Shown in pieces: positions 16,339-25,134 of a stretch of 64,000 nucleotides of DNA. The position numbers and the translations under genes were made by a program. Below the pieces are notes generated by a model that did no database searches, had not been told where the DNA came from, and worked only from the letters and a program-made list of their open reading frames with translations. The stretch is from positions 109,220-173,219 of the forward strand of contig JAGXNT010000095.1 in assembly GCA_019894765.1 (NCBI GenBank). Direction: 5' to 3'. The stretch is from Candidatus Heimdallarchaeota archaeon (GTDB taxonomy: Archaea > Asgardarchaeota > Heimdallarchaeia > JABLTI01). Every line of letters starts with the position of its first letter. Position 1 is the stretch's first letter.

Positions 16339-17345
16339 TTTTTCGCAGATTCCTTCCAAATCTTTGGGTAGACATCTCGATCCATCAACACTCGAGATGT
16401 TTTCGCAGCAATTCCATTATTTGTTGAAAGTATCTCTCGATAACTCATTGTTGCATTTGCAAGTGCAACAGCTTCTCCTTTCAAACTCTCGAGTAAAACT
16501 AATGTATCCTTTTCAATAATATCATGGATTTTTAGGACGCCCGGAACAGCTAAACTCGCACCATGACAAATTGCTCCAATGGAATTATCACGAATCACTA
16601 TTTTAGGTAGATGGGTTAAACCCTCTTCCATTGGTAGAACTACTTTTCGTAATTCCTCTTCGTCTTTAGATTCTTTGTAGATTTCATAAGCATCAAAAAT
16701 TCGAATAAGTGATGACAAAGTTTCATCTTCTCGAAATGGGCCGGATTTTGTGCGTCTAAGTTCTTTCATATGTGCACCGGTTCCAAGAACTAAACCCATA
16801 TCATGGCATAATTTTCTGATATATGTACCCTTTTCACAACCAACTATGAACAAGACATCTTGATCCTTGATTTCAAGGAGATCCATATAATAGATAGTTC
16901 GTTTTCTGAGGATTCGCTTCACACTTGATTTAACAGGCGGTTTTTGGAATATCTCACCTGTAAATTCTTTGAAGACACCGTGAATTTGATCATCATCAAC
17001 TTTCTCATGTAGATGCATAATACAAGCATATTCCTTACCAGCAGGAAGTAAAGCATCGGTAATTTTGGTTGCATCCTCTAGAGCAACAGGAAGTATCCCA
17101 GTAACAGCAGGATCTAAGGTACCAGAATGCCCTGCTTTCCTTAAGTTGAAAATTCTCTTAATATATGCAACGATTTCTTGACTTGTAGGGTTAGGATGCT
17201 TGTCTACGTTAATTACTCCAAGACGAATTAATTCGTTCACTTGTCGTTCTTCTGGCTTCAAGCCATATTTGGTGAGTTCATAATCATCTGATTTAACAAT
17301 AAATTCTCTCTTTCGCTCTGAAGGCAAGATATTTTTTATAGACAT
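16335..17345 (-). CDS. cbf5: tRNA/rRNA pseudouridine synthase Cbf5 (dyskerin family)
   Basis: 336 residues. The TruB-family catalytic motif GHSGTLDP places the catalytic aspartate at residue 78. Further conserved parts are KEYACIMHLH, CEKGTYIRKLCHDMG and the ELRRTKSGPF motif. The last 90 residues form a PUA domain (AICHGASLAVPGVL). As the catalytic subunit of H/ACA RNPs it modifies rRNA, and archaeal Cbf5 also makes tRNA Psi55. GGTGAT precedes the ATG at the usual distance. Followed by the RsmC-like gene with a 4-base overlap. Confidence 0.96.
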   Translation of the reverse strand: MSIKNILPSERKREFIVKSDDYELTKYGLKPEERQVNELIRLGVINVDKHPNPTSQEIVAYIKRIFNLRKAGHSGTLDPAVTGILPVALEDATKITDALLPAGKEYACIMHLHEKVDDDQIHGVFKEFTGEIFQKPPVKSSVKRILRKRTIYYMDLLEIKDQDVLFIVGCEKGTYIRKLCHDMGLVLGTGAHMKELRRTKSGPFREDETLSSLIRIFDAYEIYKESKDEEELRKVVLPMEEGLTHLPKIVIRDNSIGAICHGASLAVPGVLKIHDIIEKDTLVLLESLKGEAVALANATMSYREILSTNNGIAAKTSRVLMDRDVYPKIWKESAKK

Positions 17346-17421
17346 AAAATCACCAGGTGAAAAGTACTTTACATATGATTTGTTCTTAATTATAATTTCT
17401 TCCTTAAAGAAAAAATAAAGT

Positions 17422-17443
17422 CTTTCCTTTTTTCAAAGGAAAG
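17422..17443 (-). terminator. Hairpin terminator after rpl14e
   Basis: A 9-bp stem (CTTTCCTTT with AAAGGAAAG) and four-base loop. On the minus strand it is followed by ACTTTATTTTTTC. It lies between the stop of rpl14e and the start of cbf5, so it probably separates the two transcripts. Confidence 0.55.
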
Positions 17444-17474
17444 CTAGACTATGTTTTGCTAATCCATAAAAGAA

Positions 17475-17750
17475 CTAAACATCAATTTTTAGTCGTTCTT
17501 TTATGAAATCTTCAAGTTTGGCAGCTTTTGCAGCAGCAAGAACATCTGCATCTGTTGCTTTACGGGTTATCTCTAGCTTGTTACTTGTTGGCTCAAGATG
17601 AGTAATATTTACTCGTCGTCTCTTGAGTCCGTTAAGGCTAGGAGGTCCTGTAATTAGTGCATAATTCTTATCAATAATGTCTACTACAACTGCTTTTCTT
17701 AAAGCCTCTCGACCAGCAGTTTTGATTACTATTCGACCTATATCAATCAT
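17475..17750 (-). CDS. rpl14e: Large-subunit ribosomal protein L14e
   Basis: 91 residues. The KOW-type N-terminus (IDIGRIVIKTAGREALRKAVVVDIIDKNYALI) and TGPPSLNGLKRRRVNITHLEPT are the hallmark of archaeal/eukaryotic L14e (eL14). The helical C-terminus includes DVLAAAKAAKLEDF. Component of the 50S subunit, binding 23S rRNA. The ATG at 17750 has AGGGG upstream; a GTG six codons earlier lies before that site. It is downstream of cmk on the same strand, the usual archaeal order of adk/cmk, L14e and cbf5 genes. Confidence 0.95.
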   Translation of the reverse strand: MIDIGRIVIKTAGREALRKAVVVDIIDKNYALITGPPSLNGLKRRRVNITHLEPTSNKLEITRKATDADVLAAAKAAKLEDFIKERLKIDV

Positions 17751-17886
17751 TTTTATTGACCCCTTCACAGATTTACATCAAATCCAATTCCCGCGTCGCC
17801 TTGCGAGAAAGCCTTATTGACTGTGAATGTAATCTCAAAAGCAAATATTGCGTTTTTAACTTTTTGTGTCGAAATGAAAAGAAGAA

Positions 17887-18426
17887 TTAGCTTTTCTTGT
17901 TAATGAATTCTGTACAAGAAGCAATGAGTATATTAACACATAACTCTCGAGGTAATCGATCGGTACTTAGAATAATATCATAGATATCTGTGTTTTCGAT
18001 GTCCACATTATACAGGCGTTTGAATCGGCGTACTTCGCTTCTTGTTCTTGCTATAGTTTCCTTACGTGCTTCCTTGTAGTTAGTTCCATCTCTTTCAGCG
18101 ATACGTTCAACTCGAGTTTTCAATGAAGCAGTGACATAGATATGTAAATCAGCAAATTCCATGGCCATCCAAGCTGCGAGTTGCCCTTCTAAAATGACAT
18201 TGCCTTTCTTAGCTTCATCAATTGTTCTCTGATCGATTTCTTTATCTATAGATTTATCGTTCTCACATTTCTTCGAAAACTCTTCAAGATTACAGCTGTA
18301 TTCCTTTGCCAACTCTCTGAAAGTTTGACCGGAAGAAACATACTTGAGATTAAGTGCCTTAGCAATCGCTTGGGCATATGTGCTCTTACCTGAACCATGA
18401 GGACCTGAAATCGTAATTACTACCAC
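17887..18426 (-). CDS. cmk: Cytidylate kinase, archaeal type
   Basis: 179 residues. P-loop GPHGSGKST at the N-terminus, then KYVSSGQTFRELAKEY and VILEGQLAAWM, which match archaeal CMP kinase (SAGxxFRxxA and DGRL-type regions). RVERIAERDG and ARTRSEVRRFKRLYNVDI are the lid and following arginines. It phosphorylates CMP/dCMP for pyrimidine nucleotide supply. The start is probably the GTG at 18426, six bases after GGTG, rather than the GTG at 18435 that overlaps that motif. Its place ahead of rpl14e and cbf5 is a conserved archaeal arrangement. Confidence 0.93.
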   Translation of the reverse strand: MVVITISGPHGSGKSTYAQAIAKALNLKYVSSGQTFRELAKEYSCNLEEFSKKCENDKSIDKEIDQRTIDEAKKGNVILEGQLAAWMAMEFADLHIYVTASLKTRVERIAERDGTNYKEARKETIARTRSEVRRFKRLYNVDIENTDIYDIILSTDRLPRELCVNILIASCTEFINKKS

Positions 18427-18570
18427 ATTTTTCACCGAGATAGTTAGTTTTACTTGAAAGAGATTAATTATTTTTCCTAAATTAACACTCCTACTATTTA
18501 GATATGTTGTTCATTCCATGGAAAAACTTTTCAATAAAATATTTTGTCTTGTGCTATAGAGGTATGCTAA

Positions 18571-20094
18571 ATGCCATCAAATACTATAACAAAAGATCAA
18601 TCAGAAATTCTGTATCTGATTGAGAAAAAAGACGAGATCTCACAGAATGATATCCTAAAGGCAACCAAATTTGATCAAGTAAAGGTTGCAAGAATAATGC
18701 TTGAGCTTTCTGAAAATGGATTAGTTGATAGTATAGAAAAAACAGAAAGACGAGTGATCCTAACAAAGGAAGGACAAAATTATGTTGAGATAGGACTACC
18801 TGAGAAGCAAGTGTTTAGCATACTAAAGAAAGAGAAAGATAGAATTTTACTTGAAGATTTCAAAGAAAAATCAGGATTAGATCCTCAACTCATAAACATT
18901 GCAATTGGTTGGTTACGAAGAAAAAATTGGGCAGAATTCACAAAAGAGGGAAAGAAGTCTTACATAAAAGCTAAAGAGTTAACTCCAGATATTGATGAAG
19001 AAGTTATTCTTGATGTTGCTAAGAAAGAGATTACTGAGAAGCTTGGACAGCAACCAATTGAAGAAAGTATTGAGAATTTAAAGAAAAGAGGAATTCTAGA
19101 AGTAATTGAAACAAGAAGTAGAATTGCTAAACTTACCGTTGTTGGACTAGCATTGTTGAAAAAGGGAATAAAAATCCAAGCAAAAATGGAAACAACCTTA
19201 ACTCCAAAAATGATAATAACAGGAAGCTGGAAGACGAAAAGCTTCAAACCTTATGATCCAACAGAAGACGTTCCAGTAACTTATTTCGGAAGAAAACATC
19301 CTGTAATTGAGGTTATCAAAGAATTAAGAGAAATCTTTCTTGAAATGGGTTTTAAAGAAATCAGAGGACCCCTTATTGAATCTGAATTCTGGAATTTTGA
19401 TGCATTATTTCAACCACAGGATCATCCTGCTAGAGAATTAGCTGATACTTTCAAAATAGCAAAGCCAAGTAAAGCTAAATTACCTGCTAAAGAATTGGTT
19501 GATGTTGTTGCTTTAACCCATGAAAATGGCTGGAAAACAAAAAGTACAGGTTGGGGTTATAAATGGCAAATAAGTAATGCTGAGAAGCTATGCCTGCGAA
19601 CACATACAACTGCAACAACTTGTAGACATCTATCAAAAGCGTATAAAGAGTGGACTCCACCAGAGAAAGTCTTCTGTATAGATAGAGTATACAGAAATGA
19701 AGCAATTGATTATACTCATTTAGCTGAATTTATGCAATTTGAAGGTATTATTGTGGATGAAAAAGTTACCCTTAGACATCTCATGGGAAATTTGAAAACA
19801 TTCTATGGAAAAATGGGTTTCAAAAAGATTCGATTAATTCCATCATTTTATCCTTATACTGAACCGTCTATGTCTACATTAATTTATGTTGAAAAATTCA
19901 AGACATGGATTGAAATGGGAGGTTCGGGTATTTTCAGACCAGAAGTTACATTGCCATTTGGTGTAAAAGAAAAAGTGCTAGCATGGGGACAAGGATTAGA
20001 TCGATTAGTCATGCTAAAACTAGATTTAGATGACATTAGAGAAGTTTACAGTACTAATATTGATCGTTTGAGAAAAACTCCCGTTATCTTTTGA
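18571..20094 (+). CDS. pheS: Phenylalanyl-tRNA synthetase alpha subunit
   Basis: 507 residues, the archaeal/eukaryotic length. Winged-helix domains occupy residues 1-200. The class II catalytic core follows: motif 1 region HPVIEVIKELREIFLEMGF, DHPARELADTF, LRTHTTATTCR, motif 2 VFCIDRVYRNEAID, EFMQFEGIIVD, and motif 3 GQGLDRLVMLKL. It charges tRNA-Phe together with the beta subunit. GAGGT precedes the ATG. The pheT gene lies just downstream but on the opposite strand, tail to tail, unlike the common pheST operon. Confidence 0.97.
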   Translation: MPSNTITKDQSEILYLIEKKDEISQNDILKATKFDQVKVARIMLELSENGLVDSIEKTERRVILTKEGQNYVEIGLPEKQVFSILKKEKDRILLEDFKEKSGLDPQLINIAIGWLRRKNWAEFTKEGKKSYIKAKELTPDIDEEVILDVAKKEITEKLGQQPIEESIENLKKRGILEVIETRSRIAKLTVVGLALLKKGIKIQAKMETTLTPKMIITGSWKTKSFKPYDPTEDVPVTYFGRKHPVIEVIKELREIFLEMGFKEIRGPLIESEFWNFDALFQPQDHPARELADTFKIAKPSKAKLPAKELVDVVALTHENGWKTKSTGWGYKWQISNAEKLCLRTHTTATTCRHLSKAYKEWTPPEKVFCIDRVYRNEAIDYTHLAEFMQFEGIIVDEKVTLRHLMGNLKTFYGKMGFKKIRLIPSFYPYTEPSMSTLIYVEKFKTWIEMGGSGIFRPEVTLPFGVKEKVLAWGQGLDRLVMLKLDLDDIREVYSTNIDRLRKTPVIF

Positions 20095-20110
20095 GGATAA
20101 TTATCTCAAA
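20090..20110. terminator. Palindrome between pheS and pheT ends
   Basis: TTTGAGGATAA and TTATCTCAAA form a 10-bp stem with one bulged G, overlapping the pheS stop and lying 12 bases from the pheT stop. It is well placed to end both convergent transcripts, though no long T-run follows. Confidence 0.4.
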
Positions 20111-20121
20111 GGTAAATTTCT

Positions 20122-21783
20122 TTAGAGTTTTTCTACTTCTATTTCAAATGCTCCAACTGGATTTTCAAGTTCAAAATTATTTAGTACTTCTGGGTGAATT
20201 TCACCAAATATTCCAACTTTCTTGTTTTTAACCATAATCTTAGCACAACGACCTTCAAAGAAACTTGGATGTTCAGCAGTTTCTAGTTTATATTTTGAAA
20301 TCCCAAGTGCTTTTAGAATTGCTTCAACATTCGATTTCATTTCTACAAAATCTACTTTGGAATGAATGATTACTCCACTGAGGTATATTTCTCGAGTAGT
20401 ACTGGTTTCTAGTTTTTCATCTATGTGGGAAATATCACCAACATCAAATATTTTCTGTGGCAGTGAAAATGGTTTATTTTTCTGCAGGATATTCATTAAA
20501 CTAGGAATTAAACTATCACGAAAGATATTGAATTCACGACTAACAGGATTTAAGAGTTCTACAGGATTGCCTGAAGTTCTCATTTTTTTGTAGTGCCAAT
20601 CCTTCGAAACCAAAGTCCAACTGACAACTTCAATGAATCCCAAGCCTGAAAGGATATCCCTACATTTATTTTGCAATTTAAAAACAGGATGTTGTTCTCC
20701 AACTTGAACTATATCATCCAGTATGGGTTCCATTAAATGATACCCATAAGATATAGCAATGTCTTCAATAAGATCAACTTCATGTAAAATATCAACCCGA
20801 AAAGAAGGAATATCAATGGAAATATTCTGCTTATCTTTAGCTGCTGCTTTTGATATACCAAAACGTGATCTCTTAAGATGCTTCTCAATTTCAGCATTGG
20901 TAAGGTCAAGTCCAAGGATTTCCTTTACATATTTCTGTCTTAAAGACCAAGTTACATTAGTAAAGGTAGGGGTAACAATTATCTTTCCATCAGGATATTC
21001 AACAGTAACAGTTTCAACTTGATAACCTTCTTCTGCAAAAGAGCTAGTTAATATTTCTAAAGCGTTTTTTACTGCTTTCACATCAGTTCCTGTTGCATCA
21101 ATAAATAGATCAGTTGTTTTTTCAGTTACAAGAGTAAGTACACCATTGATTATAGGTGGAAAAGATAAGACGTCATCATTCTTGTCAACCAAAAATGGAA
21201 CAACGCCTTCTGGATTTACAAGATGGGCATATTTGATGCCTTTTGGATGTTCTGTACAAATCTGTTTGGGAGTCATTTCGGTTTCTTCACCTAGAGGAAG
21301 AAACGCATGAGTGTTTGCATCAACTCCAAAATATCTGTAAGGTCCTTGAATATCACGCATATCATGAATCCCTATACTCACTTTCTTACGATCTCTACCA
21401 ATAACCCAGTGAAGTGTTTCTTGTGTATTCATTAATTCAGCAATAGTATCAGCATCAAAGGAAACGTTTCGAACAATAGCACATTGAATATAGGGTCTCA
21501 CTTTTGAAACAGATTTTTCAACTTTAACAGTAACACCACTATTTTTTAACGCATATTTTGGTAGCCCGATTTCAAAATCAGCTATTCCTTTGACCGCTCT
21601 TGCGAAGCCAGCTATACTGCAATAATCCGGACGGTTTGGATTATATTCTACTTTTATACCATCCTCGCGTTTATCGTCAATATCAGCACCTAATTGTAAG
21701 GAATATTCTTCCAGTTCATCTAAGGTTAAATCCCTACCAATGAGCTTGTTAATACGTTTTAACGGAATATCAATAACGGGCAT
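20122..21783 (-). CDS. pheT: Phenylalanyl-tRNA synthetase beta subunit
   Basis: 553 residues of the archaeal/eukaryotic short type, without the bacterial tRNA-binding OB-fold. The start MPVIDIPLKRINKLIG leads into DYNPNRPD-like YNPNRPDYCSIAGFARAVKG (B1 domain). The B3/B4 editing region follows, then the B5 DNA-binding-fold domain (EILGLDLTNAEIEKHLKRSRFG) and the catalytic-like core with DLIEDIAISYGY and NPVSREFNIFRDSLIPSLM. It forms the (alpha-beta)2 synthetase with PheS. Start at the ATG at 21783, seven bases after AGGTC; the TTG at 21798 lies before that site. Confidence 0.96.
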   Translation of the reverse strand: MPVIDIPLKRINKLIGRDLTLDELEEYSLQLGADIDDKREDGIKVEYNPNRPDYCSIAGFARAVKGIADFEIGLPKYALKNSGVTVKVEKSVSKVRPYIQCAIVRNVSFDADTIAELMNTQETLHWVIGRDRKKVSIGIHDMRDIQGPYRYFGVDANTHAFLPLGEETEMTPKQICTEHPKGIKYAHLVNPEGVVPFLVDKNDDVLSFPPIINGVLTLVTEKTTDLFIDATGTDVKAVKNALEILTSSFAEEGYQVETVTVEYPDGKIIVTPTFTNVTWSLRQKYVKEILGLDLTNAEIEKHLKRSRFGISKAAAKDKQNISIDIPSFRVDILHEVDLIEDIAISYGYHLMEPILDDIVQVGEQHPVFKLQNKCRDILSGLGFIEVVSWTLVSKDWHYKKMRTSGNPVELLNPVSREFNIFRDSLIPSLMNILQKNKPFSLPQKIFDVGDISHIDEKLETSTTREIYLSGVIIHSKVDFVEMKSNVEAILKALGISKYKLETAEHPSFFEGRCAKIMVKNKKVGIFGEIHPEVLNNFELENPVGAFEIEVEKL

Positions 21784-21928
21784 AATAGACCTATCCAAGT
21801 TGATATGATATACTTTTGAGGAATTTCAAGCAAATTAAAGTTTTGCGGAAAATATTGACTAATTAATGCAACAAGTAAAAAAGAATCCTTAAATGCTAAA
21901 AAGTCGTTGTTGTAAAAAGTGAGAAACA

Positions 21929-22288
21929 ATGAGTTTTTTCAAAAGAATTTTCACAAGAAAGAAGAAAGTACCAGGACAGGAAATTAAGAAGCCAGCGGTC
22001 ATTGAAAGAATGGCAGCTCCTGAAACAATAAAAGAAGGACAAATCCTGAGAATTGTTGTGAGTGGATTTTTCTCAAATCTTAGCTGGAGCATGGACGAAG
22101 CGGAAGCAAATACAAAAAATAATGATATTACTGTATTTGTCATTGGAAAAAAGAAAGCAGGAGTAATGGCAGCTCAAGTCCTTAAACCATATGAAACAAC
22201 AGTTGAGGTTAAAAAACTCAAGAAAGGTAGATATAAAATTAAAGCAGCAAAAGGTCCTGCAAGTACTTTAGAATTAGAAGTGAAATAG
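21929..22288 (+). CDS. Small basic protein, possible beta-sandwich
   Basis: 119 residues. A strongly basic N-terminus (FFKRIFTRKKK) is followed by a beta-rich body: GQILRIVVSGFFSNLSWSM, DITVFVIGKKKAG, ETTVEVKKLKKGRYKIKAAKG and STLELEVK. The strand spacing and closing LELEV strand suggest an immunoglobulin-like or similar sandwich. I do not recognise a family. It is eight bases before the UROD-family gene, so probably cotranscribed. No signal peptide or membrane segment. Confidence 0.55.
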   Translation: MSFFKRIFTRKKKVPGQEIKKPAVIERMAAPETIKEGQILRIVVSGFFSNLSWSMDEAEANTKNNDITVFVIGKKKAGVMAAQVLKPYETTVEVKKLKKGRYKIKAAKGPASTLELEVK

Positions 22289-22305
22289 AAAAATAGGTGT
22301 TGAAA

Positions 22306-23301
22306 ATGACTTTATCAAAAATTGAAGGATTAAAAGCATTGGAAAAAGGAGAAACGTTAGAACCAACTCCATTTGCTATGTGGCGACATTTCCCGGTTGA
22401 AGATTTATATGCAGACAAGCTGGCAAAGGAACAACTTGAGTATCAAAAGAAATTTGATTCCATTGTTATGAAAGTTAGTCCAAATGGCAGATACTGTGTT
22501 GTAGATTGGGGATGTGAGATCGCTTTCGATGAAAATAAAATGTCAGGATCCGCTTATTGTACAAATTATAGAATTAAAACAATAGATGATTGGTCTACCT
22601 TGGAGGAACTAGATGTTAACCAAGGGATGTTTGGAGAACAATTGCAAGCATTAAAACTCATAAATGAAGGAATGAAAATTCCAACACCATTTATTGAAAC
22701 TGTTTTTAATCCACTTATGGTAGCTGCTAAATTAGTCGAGACGAGAGAGTTATTTGTACAATCCATGAGAGAGAATCCAAAAGCTTTCCATGATGGCATG
22801 AAAACAATCACGAAAGTTATGACTGAATTCTCAAAAGCATCAATCGAGAATGGAGCAGCAGGATTATTTCTAGCCACACAAGAAGCGACTACAGATCTGT
22901 TAACAAAGGAAGAATACAAAGAATTTGGTATGAATTATGATTTAGCTTTACTAAAAGCAATTGAAAAGAAAGCAGAATTTAATGTTGTTCATATTCACGG
23001 AGACAACATTATGTTTGACTTAATTGCTGAAAACTATAAAGTGCAAGCATTGAATTGGCATGATCAGCTAGCAGCTCCTACCATTGGTGAAGCGTTCAAG
23101 AAATTCAAAGGCATATTAATGGGCGGAATTGAGGAAAAACAATTCATGCTGGAAGCTACAAATGAAGAATTACTATCAAAAATTGAAGAGGTAATTGATT
23201 CTGTCAATGGTCAAAGATTAATTATTGCTCCCGGTTGTGTTATACCAATAAATATACCCGACGAAAAAGTTCAGGCAATAATTGATTTCTTGAGCAAATA
23301 A
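22306..23301 (+). CDS. Uroporphyrinogen decarboxylase (UROD/MtaA) family protein
   Basis: 331 residues of a single TIM-barrel domain. Marks of the family are the N-terminal TPFAMWRHFP (PVWxMR-like), the helix MRENPKAFHDGMKTITKVM, NGAAGLFLATQEATT, VVHIHGDN near the barrel centre, LNWHDQ, and the C-terminal IIAPGCVIPINIPDEKV. UROD relatives decarboxylate uroporphyrinogen III or transfer methyl groups to corrinoid and coenzyme M. No haem genes or methyltransferase corrinoid proteins are adjacent, so a methyltransferase-like or unknown role is as likely. Start at the ATG six bases after GGTG (22297 lies in that motif). Confidence 0.82.
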   Translation: MTLSKIEGLKALEKGETLEPTPFAMWRHFPVEDLYADKLAKEQLEYQKKFDSIVMKVSPNGRYCVVDWGCEIAFDENKMSGSAYCTNYRIKTIDDWSTLEELDVNQGMFGEQLQALKLINEGMKIPTPFIETVFNPLMVAAKLVETRELFVQSMRENPKAFHDGMKTITKVMTEFSKASIENGAAGLFLATQEATTDLLTKEEYKEFGMNYDLALLKAIEKKAEFNVVHIHGDNIMFDLIAENYKVQALNWHDQLAAPTIGEAFKKFKGILMGGIEEKQFMLEATNEELLSKIEEVIDSVNGQRLIIAPGCVIPINIPDEKVQAIIDFLSK

Positions 23302-23477
23302 ATCTAAATTTCGATTTTAACTAGTGAAATTAGTCATAGAAACCAAAAAATGTTTAAATTATTTTTAACATTTAATCAATTTAGAGAACATAACAGAATT
23401 TAATTACTGAAGTAAGTTATTTATAAGACAAGAATAGAAGTAACATGGAAAAGTGGTAAAGCTTCCTAAGAATAAGG

Positions 23478-24152
23478 ATGGTAAAATCAAGAATGAGCTC
23501 AAAGCGAACCGAAATGAACGATGAAGAAATGCTAAATGGCGAAGGTGCTAGCAGCATAGTCAAAATCGTTACAGACCCTGATAAAATAAAGATTCTAGTT
23601 GACCCTATGCGCAGAAAAATATTGGGAACCATGCGAGAGGGATTAGAAAACGAAGATGGAACAATTAGGAAAGAAATGACCGTACCAGAAATTGCTAGAA
23701 AACTAGGTGTATCTGCACCAAAATGCTATCATCATTTAGATCTTTTAGTAGAACATGGTTTTGTCAGAGTAGCTAAAGAAGAGAAGAAAAAACGCACTTC
23801 AATTACTTATTATGAAAGAACTTCTCCCGCATTTGTATTGGCAAGTTCAATTGATGAATTAGAACGAAAAGAAGGGAAGAGGGAAAGCCCGTTAATTATG
23901 TTCATAAACGATGGTTTCATGCTTGGTCTTACAGATAATGAGAAAGATGAAGCTCAGGAACTAATCGATGAGTTTACTGAGAGAAACCATAAATACATAA
24001 TAAAAGCAGCTCAACAATTTAAAGGGAAAATTCCAGATGAACGAATGAGGGAAGTTTTAAATTTTGTCTCAAATCAATATGCTTCTCAAGATAAAAGATG
24101 TTTAGAAATCCGAAAGGAATTAAATAATTACCTCAAACTTGATTTAGAATAA
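23478..24152 (+). CDS. ArsR-like winged-helix regulator
   Basis: 224 residues. The N-terminal domain (about 25-115) has VDPMRRKILGTMREG, the helix-turn-helix TVPEIARKLGVSAPKCYHHLDLLVEHGFVRV, and a wing with KKRTSITYYERTS, the ArsR pattern. The C-terminal half is helical with no metal-binding cysteine cluster. A transcription regulator responding to an unknown signal. Two nearby in-frame ATGs (23478 and 23493) are possible starts. It precedes the pair of sugar-isomerase-like genes on the same strand and could control them (inference). Confidence 0.75.
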   Translation: MVKSRMSSKRTEMNDEEMLNGEGASSIVKIVTDPDKIKILVDPMRRKILGTMREGLENEDGTIRKEMTVPEIARKLGVSAPKCYHHLDLLVEHGFVRVAKEEKKKRTSITYYERTSPAFVLASSIDELERKEGKRESPLIMFINDGFMLGLTDNEKDEAQELIDEFTERNHKYIIKAAQQFKGKIPDERMREVLNFVSNQYASQDKRCLEIRKELNNYLKLDLE

Positions 24153-24261
24153 GATATTACTAAGAAACCTACTAATTAACTAATATTAATTGGTAGGGAA
24201 AATCTTTATTTTTTCAGAAATGATTGATTCTCTGAAGTCAAACTAGGTGGTATTTTCTTAA

Positions 24262-25086
24262 ATGAAAATTGGCGTTACTATTGAACCTTATGAGGGGATA
24301 GCAGCAGGACATTTAGTTCTTTTTGCTAAAATTATAGAATTAGATCATATTGAAATAAATGTCAATATTTTACCAGAAATTGATGGTGTTTTAGAGAATT
24401 TAGATTATCTTACGACAACGTTTCATATGCCAATATTCGGTATAGAAGGGTACGACCCTGGTTCGAAAGAAAAAAAACATGCAAAAAAAATGGATGAAAT
24501 TATTTCATTTATTAATACCTACCATAAGGATTTGAATATGCTTTATACCTTAGCTCATCCACCGGAATCTCCGGATTCCGAATTTGATCTATTGATGGAA
24601 AGATTACAGCAAGTAAATGCACCAATAATTCTTGAAAACATTCCCTACCAAAAAGACGAGGAATTCGTTGATTTCTACGTGAAAGCAAAGGATGTTTTAG
24701 GAAAACAACTTGCAGGACATGCAATTGATGGTCCGCACCGCTTTTTAACTTATTTTGAGAAATGGTTAGATGTACCAGAGGTACTAGTAAAGGATATTGT
24801 ATACGTGCATTTGCAAGATACGTTTAAGGAAAAAGATGATCATCTTCCCCTAGGACAAGGAGAAATGCCCTATCAAGATATATTGAAATTCTTGAAAAAA
24901 ATCGGCTATAAAGGAGTTATCAATCAAGAAATCAAACCAAAAGGTCTTGATATTGTCAGTATCATGAATTCTTGCTTGAATGTTCTGAAAGTCGTTGATA
25001 AAGGTCGTTTTCTGAAACTCAAAGCTAAATATGCCATTTTGAAACCCATTATTAAGAAGAGATTAAGGGAAGCAGCAAAAGCTTGA
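24262..25086 (+). CDS. Sugar isomerase/AP-endonuclease-like TIM-barrel protein, paralogue 1
   Basis: 274 residues of the xylose-isomerase-like (AP endonuclease 2) barrel fold: MKIGVTIEPYEG, LDHIEINVNILPEI, STFHMP-type TTFHMPIFG, TLAHPPESPD, PIILENIP, GHAIDGPHRF, IVYVHLQDTF and GVINQEIKP. The conserved E, H, D, H and E residues are those that bind a divalent metal in this superfamily. Two close relatives lie in this window, at 25135 and 38101. Likely an isomerase or epimerase of a sugar or cyclitol, substrate unknown. Starts about 49 bases before paralogue 2, so probably one operon. Confidence 0.78.
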   Translation: MKIGVTIEPYEGIAAGHLVLFAKIIELDHIEINVNILPEIDGVLENLDYLTTTFHMPIFGIEGYDPGSKEKKHAKKMDEIISFINTYHKDLNMLYTLAHPPESPDSEFDLLMERLQQVNAPIILENIPYQKDEEFVDFYVKAKDVLGKQLAGHAIDGPHRFLTYFEKWLDVPEVLVKDIVYVHLQDTFKEKDDHLPLGQGEMPYQDILKFLKKIGYKGVINQEIKPKGLDIVSIMNSCLNVLKVVDKGRFLKLKAKYAILKPIIKKRLREAAKA

Positions 25087-25134
25087 TGGACATTTGTAGC
25101 TATATATAGTAAAATTGGTTAGTAAAGAATTGTC

